A stretch of 64,000 bases of DNA from Anderseniella sp963787895 (GTDB lineage Bacteria > Pseudomonadota > Alphaproteobacteria > Rhizobiales > Aestuariivirgaceae). Each line of letters begins with the position of its first letter. The stretch's first letter is position 1. Below the pieces are notes generated by a model. It was given only the letters and a program-made list of their open reading frames with translations. It was not told the origin of the DNA and searched no databases. A program made the translations under genes and the position numbers. Location of the stretch: assembly GCA_963787895.1 (NCBI GenBank), contig CAWBEX010000007.1, positions 558,001 to 622,000 on the forward strand, in the 5' to 3' direction. Of the stretch, positions 1 to 8,102 are shown one piece after another.

Positions 1-770
1 GGCAACGCTGACACCACAACGTCTCCCGGTTTGACTTCTACGCTGCCCTGTCCGGTCGCAATGGCTGTAATCTGCTTTCCGTTTTCCTCTATGCCCGTGA
101 CCCTGCAGTTGAGCCGTATTTCTCCCCCACGTTCCTCCAGCCAGCGGATGGCCGGGTCACCAAACGTGAATGAAAGCCCGCGGCGTGAAATCATGGGCCG
201 CGAATATTCCGCCCCCTTGGCCAGGGTTTCCCTGATCACCGGAGTAAGCAGTCGCGCAGCTGCCTCATGTGGCTCCGTGTTCATGACGCCAACGGTAAAT
301 GGCTCCCAGAACCGTTGATACAGCGCTCCTTGCCCGGCGAACAATTGCTTGACGGTGCGGTTGCCGGCATTGAGCAGCTTCAATCCGCTCAGATACTCTT
401 GCAACCTTGTGCCAGGTACTCGCCGGTCTTTGTCCAGAATCCACCAAGGCATCGGCCCGGAATTCAATTCGATGGACCAGCGCTCGCGGGTTTCCACGTC
501 GACGAAAGGAAACTCGGCCAGTTTCGGCCCGGTCAATTCGTCTCTCGCGCCAATAGTGTCCAGAAAGGAAAGCAGCGACCGGTTGCCCGACAACATAAGG
601 TGGTTGCCGTTGTCAATTGTTGCGTCCAGCCCGGGGTCATGAAAGCTGCGGCACCGTCCACCTGCATGGCCGGTTTGCTCATATATCACTACCCGGAACT
701 GAGCCTTTGCAAGCTCCACTGCAGCGGCCAATCCGGCCACACCGGCACCTATGATATGTGCTGTTGCCAT
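1..770 (-). CDS. hpnE: Hydroxysqualene dehydroxylase HpnE, partial (3' end outside window)
   Basis: FAD-dependent amine-oxidase-fold protein that in the HpnCDE route reduces hydroxysqualene to squalene, the hopanoid precursor. The ATG at 770 opens a reading frame that stays open to the window edge (256 codons). The N-terminus starts at once with a Rossmann dinucleotide motif GAGVAG (residues 8-13), followed by an acidic beta-strand end and GRC, as in squalene-associated FAD desaturases. It starts 11 bases after hpnD on the same strand, and hpnC lies upstream beyond dxs, so the assignment rests on family features plus context. The C-terminal FAD-binding part is not visible. An unrelated amine oxidase or carotenoid desaturase is less likely given the two squalene/phytoene synthase neighbours. 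Confidence 0.88.
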   Translation of the reverse strand, partial: MATAHIIGAGVAGLAAAVELAKAQFRVVIYEQTGHAGGRCRSFHDPGLDATIDNGNHLMLSGNRSLLSFLDTIGARDELTGPKLAEFPFVDVETRERWSIELNSGPMPWWILDKDRRVPGTRLQEYLSGLKLLNAGNRTVKQLFAGQGALYQRFWEPFTVGVMNTEPHEAAARLLTPVIRETLAKGAEYSRPMISRRGLSFTFGDPAIRWLEERGGEIRLNCRVTGIEENGKQITAIATGQGSVEVKPGDVVVSAL

Positions 771-781
771 GCGACCCGCGT

Positions 782-1672
782 CTAGAAAAAGCCGTGCTTG
801 AGCGCAATCAGCAATTTTTCCTTGCCGCCAACCAGTCGCTTGGAGACAGCGGGGTCAGCAAGGCTGGAGTCAGACATCGCGATCATGCGTTCAAGATTGC
901 GCTGGTACACGGCCTTCATGATGCGGGCAGGGCGCATGACATCCTTGCGGCACAGCTGCATGGCTTCTTCGGCACGTGCGTATTCTTCGCGCGCGATTTC
1001 TGCCAGTTCGCGCCACATGGCCACGTATCCAGGTTGTGAGGTCACCTTGGCCGGATCAGTATGGTCAATGCCGTGCTTTTCCAGAAGTTCCCTGGGCAGG
1101 TACAACCGGCCAATGGCGGCGTCTTCTTCCACATCGCGCAGGATGTTGGTGATCTGCAACGCCCGGCCGGTATGATGTGCAACCGTCACGCCATAATCAG
1201 AAGGGTCACCGAATACACATACGCACAGCCTGCCAACAGCACTGGCTACACGGTCCACATACAGATCGAACTTGTCCATGTCCGGAGCAACCACCGGGGC
1301 CCCTGCGTCCATTTCCATGCCGGAGATGACTTCCATGAAGTCGTCCCGTCGCAATGAAAGCTCATCAATCGCGCGAGACAGTGCCCGCGTTTCAGGCTGC
1401 GTTGGATTGCCGGCATAAAGTGCATCGATTTCTCTTCGCCATGCTGTGAGTTGCTGGCGCTTTTCTGTTTCACTCAAAGTTTCGCTGTCTGCGATGTCAT
1501 CAACTGCCCGGCAGAATGCATAAACTGCAAACATTGCTTCGCGCTGCCGTTTCGGCAGCAGGCGCATCGCCCAGTAAAACGAAGTTGAAGCGTCACGAAC
1601 CGCCTTGGCGATGCTGCCTGCCTCGGCAGCCGCGCCTGGCAAATGCGAGATGGTCTGCGTCTGGTTTGTCAT
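782..1672 (-). CDS. hpnD: Presqualene diphosphate synthase HpnD
   Basis: Trans-isoprenyl diphosphate synthase of the squalene/phytoene synthase family, expected to condense two farnesyl diphosphates to presqualene diphosphate. The first Asp-rich motif is visible in AVDDIAD, the second in NILRDVEEDAAIGRLYLP, with YVDRVASAVG between them. The reading frame extends upstream to a TTG at 1711, but the ATG at 1672 (296 residues) gives the usual family length; neither start has a clear Shine-Dalgarno sequence. HpnD rather than HpnC or CrtB is inferred from its position directly before hpnE and from the separate HpnC-like gene at 3875-4726. Confidence 0.9.
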   Translation of the reverse strand: MTNQTQTISHLPGAAAEAGSIAKAVRDASTSFYWAMRLLPKRQREAMFAVYAFCRAVDDIADSETLSETEKRQQLTAWRREIDALYAGNPTQPETRALSRAIDELSLRRDDFMEVISGMEMDAGAPVVAPDMDKFDLYVDRVASAVGRLCVCVFGDPSDYGVTVAHHTGRALQITNILRDVEEDAAIGRLYLPRELLEKHGIDHTDPAKVTSQPGYVAMWRELAEIAREEYARAEEAMQLCRKDVMRPARIMKAVYQRNLERMIAMSDSSLADPAVSKRLVGGKEKLLIALKHGFF

Positions 1673-1744
1673 AACGACTCTATTGCCAGATGATGTTGAG
1701 GCAGTCGGCAATCCGACCGCCCTGAAACCCGGATAAGCTAGAAC

Positions 1745-3667
1745 TCAGGACTTGGAGGCGAACTCAAGCACCTTCTTGTCAAGCTTCAGGCCACGTAGAA
1801 CCTCGACTACGATATCGTCGGCTTCAAGGCGCGCCTGCTTGTATTGCCAGTCCGGTGCACCATGGCCAATGAAGGCATCGGGCAGTGTCATCGGCTTGAC
1901 CACCGCACCGCCCTGCAAAAGGCCCTGTGACGCCAGATGATGCAGTACATGGCTGGAGAAGCCGCCAATGGAACCTTCCTCAATGGTGATGACCAGTTCG
2001 TGCGACTTTACCAGCTTTTCGATCAGGGCTGTGTCGAGTGGCTTTGCGAAGCGAGCATCAGCAACAGTTGTAGAGACACCGCGCGCTCTGAGGTCTTCGG
2101 CTGCCTTCAGGCACGTGCCAAGACGCCCACCCAGGTTGAGCAGTGCAACCTTGTCACCCTCCACCATGATGCGGCCCTTGCCGATTTCCAGCGGCACACC
2201 AGTTTCCGGCATCTCGACGCCCATGCCTTCGCCGCGTGGATAGCGGAATGCGCAAGGACCGTCTTCGTAGGCAACCGCAGTCGACACCATATGCATCAGG
2301 TCAGCTTCGTCGCCGGCCGCCATGACCACCATGTTTGGCAAACAGGCGAGATAGGCAACGTCGAAGCTGCCAGCATGTGTCGCTCCATCCTGGCCAACCA
2401 GACCAGCCCGGTCGATTGCAAAACGCACAGGCAGGTTCTGAAGTGCAACGTCATGCACTATCTGATCGTAGGCGCGTTGCAGGAATGTTGAGTAGATTGC
2501 GCAGAACGGCTTGAAGCCTTCCGTTGCCATGCCCGCTGCGAACGTTACAGCATGCTGCTCGGCAATGCCCACGTCAAAGGAACGGTTGGGGAAATGTTCC
2601 TGAAATTTGTCGACGCCGGTGCCTGAAGGCATGGCAGCAGTGATGGCAATGATCTTGTCGTCGGCTTCGGCATGCTGGATCAGTGACCGGGCAAACACCG
2701 ATGTATAGCTTGGTGCGTTGGAAGTGCCCTTCTTCACATCGAATGTGACCGGGTCAAACTTGCCAACCGCGTGATGCTTTTCCTTGTTGGTCTCGCCGAA
2801 TGGATGGCCTTTGCCCTTTTCCGTGATCACATGCAGCAGTACCGGCCCGACTTCCTTGGCTTCGCGAATGTTTTCGAGAATGGGCACAAGCGTTTCCAGG
2901 TCGTGTCCATCCACCGGCCCGACATAGTAGAAGCCAAGCTCTTCAAACAGGGTGCCGCCCATCACCATGCCGCGGGCGTACTCGTCAACCCGCTCGGCAG
3001 CCTTGCGCAGTGTCTTTGGGAACTTGTTGGACAGCTTCAGCGCAATGTCGCGCAAGGACAGGAAAGGATGCGTGGAAACAAGCCACGAAAGATAGTTGGT
3101 CAAGGCGCCGACACCGGGCGCAATCGACATGCCGTTATCGTTCAGAACCACAAGCATTCGTGAATCAAGCGCGCCAGCATTGTTCATGGCCTCATACGCC
3201 ATGCCGGCAGTCATCGACCCGTCACCAATCACCGAGATGACGTGATTGTTTCCACCTTTCAGGTCGCGTGCCACCGCCATGCCAAGGCCGGCAGAAATCG
3301 ACGTCGATGAGTGTGCTGCACCAAACGGGTCATACTCGCTCTCGGTGCGCTTGGTGAAGCCGTACAGGCCATCCGATTGCCGGATCTTGCGGATGCGGTC
3401 GCGACGGCCAGTCAGGATCTTGTGTGGATAGGCCTGGTGGCTGACATCCCAGATTAAACGGTCGGCGGGGGTATTGTAGACATAGTGCAGGGCAACGGTC
3501 AGTTCGACGACACCAAGCCCGGCGCCAAAATGTCCGCCGGTTGCGGAAGCGGCGTCGATTGTTTCCGCGCGCAATTCCTCAGCAAGTTTGGGCAAGTCCT
3601 CGTGCTTAAGCCTGCGCAAGTCCGCCGGGTAGGTAATCGTATCAAGCAGTGGGGTCGATATTGGCAT
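1745..3667 (-). CDS. dxs: 1-deoxy-D-xylulose-5-phosphate synthase
   Basis: Thiamine-diphosphate enzyme joining pyruvate and glyceraldehyde 3-phosphate, the first step of the MEP isoprenoid pathway. It is full length (640 residues). The ThDP-binding segment GDGSMTAGMAYEAMNN is present, as are the DRAGLVGQDGATHAG stretch of the pyrimidine domain and a C-terminal transketolase domain ending near EADDIVVEVL. It is placed between hpnC and hpnD, so isopentenyl precursor supply is grouped with squalene synthesis. The 207-base gap upstream contains three palindromes, suggesting dxs has its own promoter in addition to any read-through from hpnC. Confidence 0.97.
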   Translation of the reverse strand: MPISTPLLDTITYPADLRRLKHEDLPKLAEELRAETIDAASATGGHFGAGLGVVELTVALHYVYNTPADRLIWDVSHQAYPHKILTGRRDRIRKIRQSDGLYGFTKRTESEYDPFGAAHSSTSISAGLGMAVARDLKGGNNHVISVIGDGSMTAGMAYEAMNNAGALDSRMLVVLNDNGMSIAPGVGALTNYLSWLVSTHPFLSLRDIALKLSNKFPKTLRKAAERVDEYARGMVMGGTLFEELGFYYVGPVDGHDLETLVPILENIREAKEVGPVLLHVITEKGKGHPFGETNKEKHHAVGKFDPVTFDVKKGTSNAPSYTSVFARSLIQHAEADDKIIAITAAMPSGTGVDKFQEHFPNRSFDVGIAEQHAVTFAAGMATEGFKPFCAIYSTFLQRAYDQIVHDVALQNLPVRFAIDRAGLVGQDGATHAGSFDVAYLACLPNMVVMAAGDEADLMHMVSTAVAYEDGPCAFRYPRGEGMGVEMPETGVPLEIGKGRIMVEGDKVALLNLGGRLGTCLKAAEDLRARGVSTTVADARFAKPLDTALIEKLVKSHELVITIEEGSIGGFSSHVLHHLASQGLLQGGAVVKPMTLPDAFIGHGAPDWQYKQARLEADDIVVEVLRGLKLDKKVLEFASKS

Positions 3668-3726
3668 GTCTACTCTTCAAAACAGTTGTCGTTCCGCTTC
3701 GCAGCGCCGCGTATTCATTGCGCAAT

Positions 3727-3740
3727 TGACCAATTGGTCA
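3727..3740. promoter_or_regulatory. Perfect 14-bp palindrome upstream of dxs
   Basis: TGACCAATTGGTCA is a perfect inverted repeat centred about 65 bases upstream of the dxs start, in the hpnC-dxs gap. The TTGGTC/GACCAA half-site resembles operators of some GntR-family repressors; that comparison is from general knowledge and no such regulator gene is adjacent. Function is inferred only from position and symmetry. Confidence 0.4.
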
Positions 3741-3796
3741 TATCAGATCTGGCAGGACCAGTCGTCAGATCCAAGGGTCAAGCTCCGCTCTTTATA

Positions 3797-3817
3797 CCAA
3801 TATTGGCTGCCAGCCAA
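3797..3817. promoter_or_regulatory. Overlapping palindromes between hpnC and dxs
   Basis: CCAATATTGG (3797-3806) overlaps TTGGCTGCCAGCCAA (3803-3817, 7-base arms around one base). Together with the palindrome at 3727 this makes the gap unusually symmetric. It could be an operator or an mRNA hairpin behind hpnC. No T-run follows on the minus strand, so it is not a clear terminator. Confidence 0.3.
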
Positions 3818-3874
3818 CCTTTTGCCGCGTACCAATATGCCCTTGCCTCAACAAAGTGCCGCATCTGGCAACCT

Positions 3875-4726
3875 TTAAAGCAATGCCTTTGTGGCACCTT
3901 TTAGGCCCTGAAGGATGAATTGTGGCTTGGAAAGCTCAACTCGCACGGCTACCGGGTCAAGTTTTTTCAGCTTTTCGGTCAGTTTCCACGCTATGGAATT
4001 GATGACTCCGGACTCCATGGCCAGCGATTTGCTCTTAAGCTTGCCAGGCAGCCTGTCGGCAATTCTCAACAGTGACTCAGTGCCTTCCACACAGCGCAGT
4101 TGTACCTTTCGCAGACTGGCAGGCGATGCCTGTTCCAATAACATTGCAACGTCTGCACCTTCCTCCTTGCACCAGTCCAGCGGCAAGTAGCAACGGTTCA
4201 GGCTCTTGAGGTCGTCAGCGCAGTCTTGCAGATGGTTGATCACCTGCAGTGCATTGCACAGCGCATCGGAGTATTCGAAATGCGCTTTGTCCTCGCCGTG
4301 CAGTTCCAGCAGGTAGCGGCCCACCGGAGATGCGGAGCGCATGCAATAGTCGATCAGGTCATTCCAGCTGTTGTAGCGGCTCTGAACCGCATCCTGGCGA
4401 AACGCCGAGACAAGGTCGCTGCCGTGGGCAAGGTCGACTCCAGTCTCCTGCATGGACTTACGCAACCTGCTGGCCTTGATCACGTCTGGCCCAGGCTCGC
4501 CAGACCTGCCCCACAGTGCATCGTCCATCGCGTTCAACCGGGCAATCTTGTCTTGCGGCAAGGTATCGGGATTGTCTGCTATGTCGTCGATGGCGCGGGC
4601 AAAGGCATAATAGGTGGCCACATGTGGGCGCAGGCGTTTCGGCAGCAGGAACGATCCAACCGGAAAGTTCTCGTCGGCAGCACCCTTGCCCGATGGGGTC
4701 TCTATGCCTTGATCTGTCTTTGTCAT
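3875..4726 (-). CDS. hpnC: Hydroxysqualene synthase HpnC
   Basis: Second squalene/phytoene synthase homologue (283 residues), expected to convert presqualene diphosphate to hydroxysqualene. The first Asp-rich motif is AIDDIADNPD. The second is the degenerate HLQDCADDLKSLNRCYLP, with SASPVGRYLLELHG between, typical of the HpnC branch. Its ATG overlaps the stop of the upstream hydrolase gene in an ATGA arrangement, which implies translational coupling. It is followed by the 207-base gap and dxs. HpnC rather than HpnD is inferred from the diverged second motif. Confidence 0.88.
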   Translation of the reverse strand: MTKTDQGIETPSGKGAADENFPVGSFLLPKRLRPHVATYYAFARAIDDIADNPDTLPQDKIARLNAMDDALWGRSGEPGPDVIKASRLRKSMQETGVDLAHGSDLVSAFRQDAVQSRYNSWNDLIDYCMRSASPVGRYLLELHGEDKAHFEYSDALCNALQVINHLQDCADDLKSLNRCYLPLDWCKEEGADVAMLLEQASPASLRKVQLRCVEGTESLLRIADRLPGKLKSKSLAMESGVINSIAWKLTEKLKKLDPVAVRVELSKPQFILQGLKGATKALL

Positions 4727-5541
4727 GCTGCATCACACATTGAAACAAGGCATCGCGTCATATCGCTGTCAGGTTCAACCAGATGGCGCACGACAGTGAA
4801 GTGGTTGTCCTTGCCAACCGGCACCCAATTGCATTTCAGTCCTGCGCCCAGCCAGCATGCCGCCAGCGTCTGGCTTTGTCTGAGATATTCGGCTGATTCA
4901 TCTCCGCCGACCCATGCTTCAAAGCGGCCGGCTGGCGGGGTCTGCCACAACAGGGGCGAGCAGCCTTGAGCAATGTTCAGGTCAATTCCGATGCGGCTGT
5001 TCAACTCGATCGGCATGAGCGGGCGCAGGTCATAGAGCCCCGATATGCCAAGCCCCGCCGAAACCAGCCGCTCAGGTCCGCCAAACGTCTGCCAATCTGT
5101 CGCAAACAGGGCAGCCGCCAGATGACCGCCCGCTGAATGACCACACACTACCAGCTTGCGCCCATGCGCCTTGAAAAGGTGCAGGCAGAAGGCCCGCATG
5201 TCGTCGATGATGTCGGCGATGCTGACTTCAGGTGCGAGCCTGTAGGACGGAACAGCCATGTCCAGTCCGTGTGCATTCACGCCTGCTGCCATGTGAGAGA
5301 ACATCTTGCGGTCCAGCGCCTGCCAGTAACCGCCATGTATGAACACCGTAAGCGGTTTCGAGGCGTCGCTGTTATCGGCAGAAAACAGGTCGTAGCGGTG
5401 GCGCTCGTCACTGCCATAGGCGATATCCAGCTCACCCGCGCATGCCTCGCGGTAGTGCAGCGACTGTTCTATCCAGCTTGCGATGACCTGTTCATGGCCA
5501 GGGCAGCGGGCACGGTTGTTATATTCGGTTTCGAGTTCCAT
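4723..5541 (-). CDS. Alpha/beta hydrolase, arylformamidase-like
   Basis: Cytoplasmic alpha/beta-hydrolase with the oxyanion-hole motif HGGYW and the nucleophile elbow GHSAGG, a combination common in arylformamidase/kynurenine formamidase-like esterases. A late His (KDNHFTVV) can complete the triad. The ATG at 5541 (272 residues) is preceded by AGGGG at very short spacing; an in-frame TTG at 5574 would overlap the Anbu gene. The gene begins 4 bases after the Anbu stop and overlaps hpnC by 4 bases, linking the Anbu set to the squalene genes. No other kynurenine gene is nearby, so the substrate is unknown. Confidence 0.8.
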   Translation of the reverse strand: MELETEYNNRARCPGHEQVIASWIEQSLHYREACAGELDIAYGSDERHRYDLFSADNSDASKPLTVFIHGGYWQALDRKMFSHMAAGVNAHGLDMAVPSYRLAPEVSIADIIDDMRAFCLHLFKAHGRKLVVCGHSAGGHLAAALFATDWQTFGGPERLVSAGLGISGLYDLRPLMPIELNSRIGIDLNIAQGCSPLLWQTPPAGRFEAWVGGDESAEYLRQSQTLAACWLGAGLKCNWVPVGKDNHFTVVRHLVEPDSDMTRCLVSMCDAA

Positions 5542-5545
5542 TCCC

Positions 5546-6280
5546 CTAGATATCGAATTCGTCAATATTTTCAACGGCCTTGCGCAGGGCTTCCGACCAT
5601 TTGTTCGACAGGGAATTGAAATAAGGATCGTCCTTCTCTATCCGCCGCACCCTGTCAATTAACAGGCTGTCAGTGTTGTAGACTGCCATGTCAATCGGCA
5701 TGCCTACCGACAGATTTGAGCGAAGAGTGGAATCGAAAGACAACAGCACCAGCTTGGCGGCTTCGCCCAGCCGCATGTCCAGGTTTGCTACGCGGTCCAG
5801 AATTGGCTTGCCATATTTGTGCTCGCCGATTTGCAGAAACGGCGTGTCTTCCTTGGCTTCGATGAAATTGCCCTCGGCATAAATTTCATAAAGCCGGCTA
5901 GGCTGCTTTCCAATTTGCCCACCAAAGATGAATGACGCGGAAAAGGCATCACTCTGCATGCCTTCCTCCAGATGTTCACTACGGACACTCTTGAGAAGCT
6001 TGCCAACAAGCTTTGCGGCACGAAACATCGTGCCGACCGTCTTGAGGCTTTCGGGGTCGTCTTTCTTTTGCCTGCGGCTGAAGCTCTCTTCCAGCAATGC
6101 AACGACTGCCTGGGTCACCGCAAGATTGCCTGCGGACATGAGGATGAAGGCACGCTCACCGGGCACCTGGAAGGTGTGCAGTTTGCGAAATGTAGCAATG
6201 TTGTCGAGGCCGGCATTCGTGCGGGTATCCGCTGCCATGACCAGGCCACGGTTGAGTTTCAGCCCTACGCAATATGTCAT
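5546..6280 (-). CDS. Anbu-type proteasome-like protease
   Basis: Ntn-hydrolase of the proteasome-type family (COG3484) known as Anbu, the ancestral beta-subunit homologue. After Met removal the N-terminal Thr (TYCVGLKL) would be the nucleophile. AADTRTNAG supplies the Asp17 equivalent, and a Lys sits near position 32 (ATFRKL), so the catalytic residues look intact. The 244-residue length fits the family. It sits in the typical Anbu neighbourhood of transglutaminase-like, alpha-E and circularly permuted ATP-grasp genes, all upstream on this strand. Anbu proteins form ring or lock-washer oligomers; substrates are not established, and a link to peptide-tag synthesis and removal has been proposed. 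Confidence 0.93.
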   Translation of the reverse strand: MTYCVGLKLNRGLVMAADTRTNAGLDNIATFRKLHTFQVPGERAFILMSAGNLAVTQAVVALLEESFSRRQKKDDPESLKTVGTMFRAAKLVGKLLKSVRSEHLEEGMQSDAFSASFIFGGQIGKQPSRLYEIYAEGNFIEAKEDTPFLQIGEHKYGKPILDRVANLDMRLGEAAKLVLLSFDSTLRSNLSVGMPIDMAVYNTDSLLIDRVRRIEKDDPYFNSLSNKWSEALRKAVENIDEFDI

Positions 6281-6322
6281 TTCATTTCCGGCTAGATTCG
6301 GGTTGCCTGTAATCGCGGCAAG

Positions 6323-7135
6323 CTACTGCGGCACAACCTGCTCGACAAGCACTTCTACAGCCATTTCTTCATTTCCTGAAGAAGCGCCTCGGCGGATGCC
6401 ATTAACCGGTGCCGCCCCTCTGGCATCCATACCTACGGCAACCTTGATGTAGCGCTCATCTGGACTGACCTGGTTGGACACGTCAAAGCCAACCCATCCC
6501 AGTCCATCCACGTGTGCCTCCGCCCAGGCATGGCTTGCTTCAGCCAGTTCGTTCTCGTTCACAACCAGGTACCCGGACACGTACCGGGCAGGTGCGCCCA
6601 TCAGGCGGGCTGCGGAGATGAAGACATGAGCGTGGTCCTGGCAAACCCCCTGCCCGTCACGCAAGGCTTCGGCCGCAGATGTGTGGGCATGAGTTGCCCC
6701 GATAACATAGTCGACCCTTTTCAGAACGCTGGCTGAAAGACGATGGAGTTGTTCCAGTCTGTCACTTCCTTGATGCTGGCGTGCCAGTGCTTCAATCGCG
6801 GCGTTGGCCTTCGTGGTCGTTGTGCTGGCCAGAAATGCCTGCAACGGCACAGAAGATGCATCTTGCCCGGCCACGCCAGTAGTGTCGGCCGTTTCGACCA
6901 GCCCAGCAGCAGTTACAGTTACGGATGGCAAATCAGCAGCAGGGGTCACGATGTGCGCTGTGTTGCCAAAGGCATCGGTATAGCTGAGTGAAGCATTTAT
7001 GCCGGGGGCATCGATGTTCCATTCCAGCACCCTTTGAGACGCACTGTTCAGCGGGGTAAGGTAGAAGCGCTGAACCAGCAGGTTGCCGGGGTAGTGATAG
7101 GTGTAGGTGGTTGAGTGGCGTACCTGGATTTTCAT
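6323..7135 (-). CDS. Transglutaminase-like cysteine protease family protein
   Basis: Protein with an N-terminal beta domain (residues 1-90, starting MKIQVRHSTTYTYHYPG) and a transglutaminase-like catalytic core. The Cys is in DGQGVCQDHAHVF, the His in EASHAWAEAHVDGLGW and the Asp in VGFDVSNQ, so the Cys-His-Asp triad is complete. The ATG at 7135 lies 13 bases after the alpha-E gene; the frame extends upstream but would overlap it. In Anbu-type loci this enzyme accompanies alpha-E and ATP-grasp proteins and is thought to work in peptide ligation or cleavage. No signal peptide is seen. Confidence 0.92.
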   Translation of the reverse strand: MKIQVRHSTTYTYHYPGNLLVQRFYLTPLNSASQRVLEWNIDAPGINASLSYTDAFGNTAHIVTPAADLPSVTVTAAGLVETADTTGVAGQDASSVPLQAFLASTTTTKANAAIEALARQHQGSDRLEQLHRLSASVLKRVDYVIGATHAHTSAAEALRDGQGVCQDHAHVFISAARLMGAPARYVSGYLVVNENELAEASHAWAEAHVDGLGWVGFDVSNQVSPDERYIKVAVGMDARGAAPVNGIRRGASSGNEEMAVEVLVEQVVPQ

Positions 7136-7148
7136 TACGCTGATCCGC

Positions 7149-8102
7149 TCATTGCGGGAAGTTGTAAGAGGCGCCAATTTCACTGGTCAGCCGATTGGTG
7201 CTGTCGATGAAATCCGAAAGGAACTCGTGCAACCCGGACTGGAAAATTGCCTCCATGTCGCCATTGGATAGCATCTGAAGTGTCTGTGCGGCGGTTTTGT
7301 GGCACTGCATTTCCTCGCCGTACTCGCGTTCGAGATCAAGCAAGCTCTTGCCGATCCAGTCATAGCAGAAAATCAGTGACCGCGGCATGGCAGGATTGAG
7401 AATGAGAAACTGGGCAACATTCCACGGCTGATAACTGGCCTCGCGGTAAGACCATCTGTATGCACGGTGAGCAGACACCGAACGTAGCAATGATGCCCAC
7501 TGTTGAACGTCAATGGCAGAACCTGGTCCAGCCCCGCGTGGCAGCAGTATGTGATACTTCACATCAAGAATGCGCGCCGTGTTGTCTGCCCGTTCGATGA
7601 AGGCGCCGAGCTGGCTGAAATGAAAGCTGTCGCGCCTGAGGGCCGTGCCCAGCATTGCACCGCGAAACAGCATGGAGCGTTGTTTGATCCAGTCCAGGAA
7701 ACCGGGCAGCTTGTCGCTGCCTAGCTGGCTTGCCTTTATGGTGCTGAGTTCGTTCCAGGTTGAGTTCAACGATTCCCAGACATCGCGGCTGAGTGCCGTG
7801 CGCACCGCGCGGCCGTTGTTGCGGGCCGTCTCCATGCACGAGCGGATGCTGGACGGATTTTCCCGGTCAAGCACCAGGTGATGGATTACGTTTGCCTTCG
7901 TCGCTGCATCGTACTTGGCGTCGAAAGTTGCCTCGCAGTGAGCGCTCACCAGCGTGGAACGCCAGTCGTCCTGATGTGCCCGGAAGGGCTTGGGCATGAG
8001 CGATATCCTGTAGCTGACCTCTACAAGGCGCGCCATGTTTTCGGCGCGTTCCATGTAGCGGGCCATCCAGAATAACGAAGCTGCAGTGCGGCCCAACAGC
8101 AT
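7149..8102 (-). CDS. Alpha-E domain protein
   Basis: All-helical alpha-E protein (317 residues), recognised by its opening MLLGRTAASLFWMARYMERAENMARLVEV split around SLFWMARYMERAEN and by a second ER-containing helix (FIERADNTARILDVKYH). It occurs almost always beside the circularly permuted ATP-grasp protein, with which it overlaps here in an ATGA start/stop arrangement at 8100-8104. The biochemical role is unproven. Genomic association suggests it cooperates with the ATP-grasp enzyme in forming or modifying a peptide. Confidence 0.93.
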   Translation of the reverse strand: MLLGRTAASLFWMARYMERAENMARLVEVSYRISLMPKPFRAHQDDWRSTLVSAHCEATFDAKYDAATKANVIHHLVLDRENPSSIRSCMETARNNGRAVRTALSRDVWESLNSTWNELSTIKASQLGSDKLPGFLDWIKQRSMLFRGAMLGTALRRDSFHFSQLGAFIERADNTARILDVKYHILLPRGAGPGSAIDVQQWASLLRSVSAHRAYRWSYREASYQPWNVAQFLILNPAMPRSLIFCYDWIGKSLLDLEREYGEEMQCHKTAAQTLQMLSNGDMEAIFQSGLHEFLSDFIDSTNRLTSEIGASYNFPQ

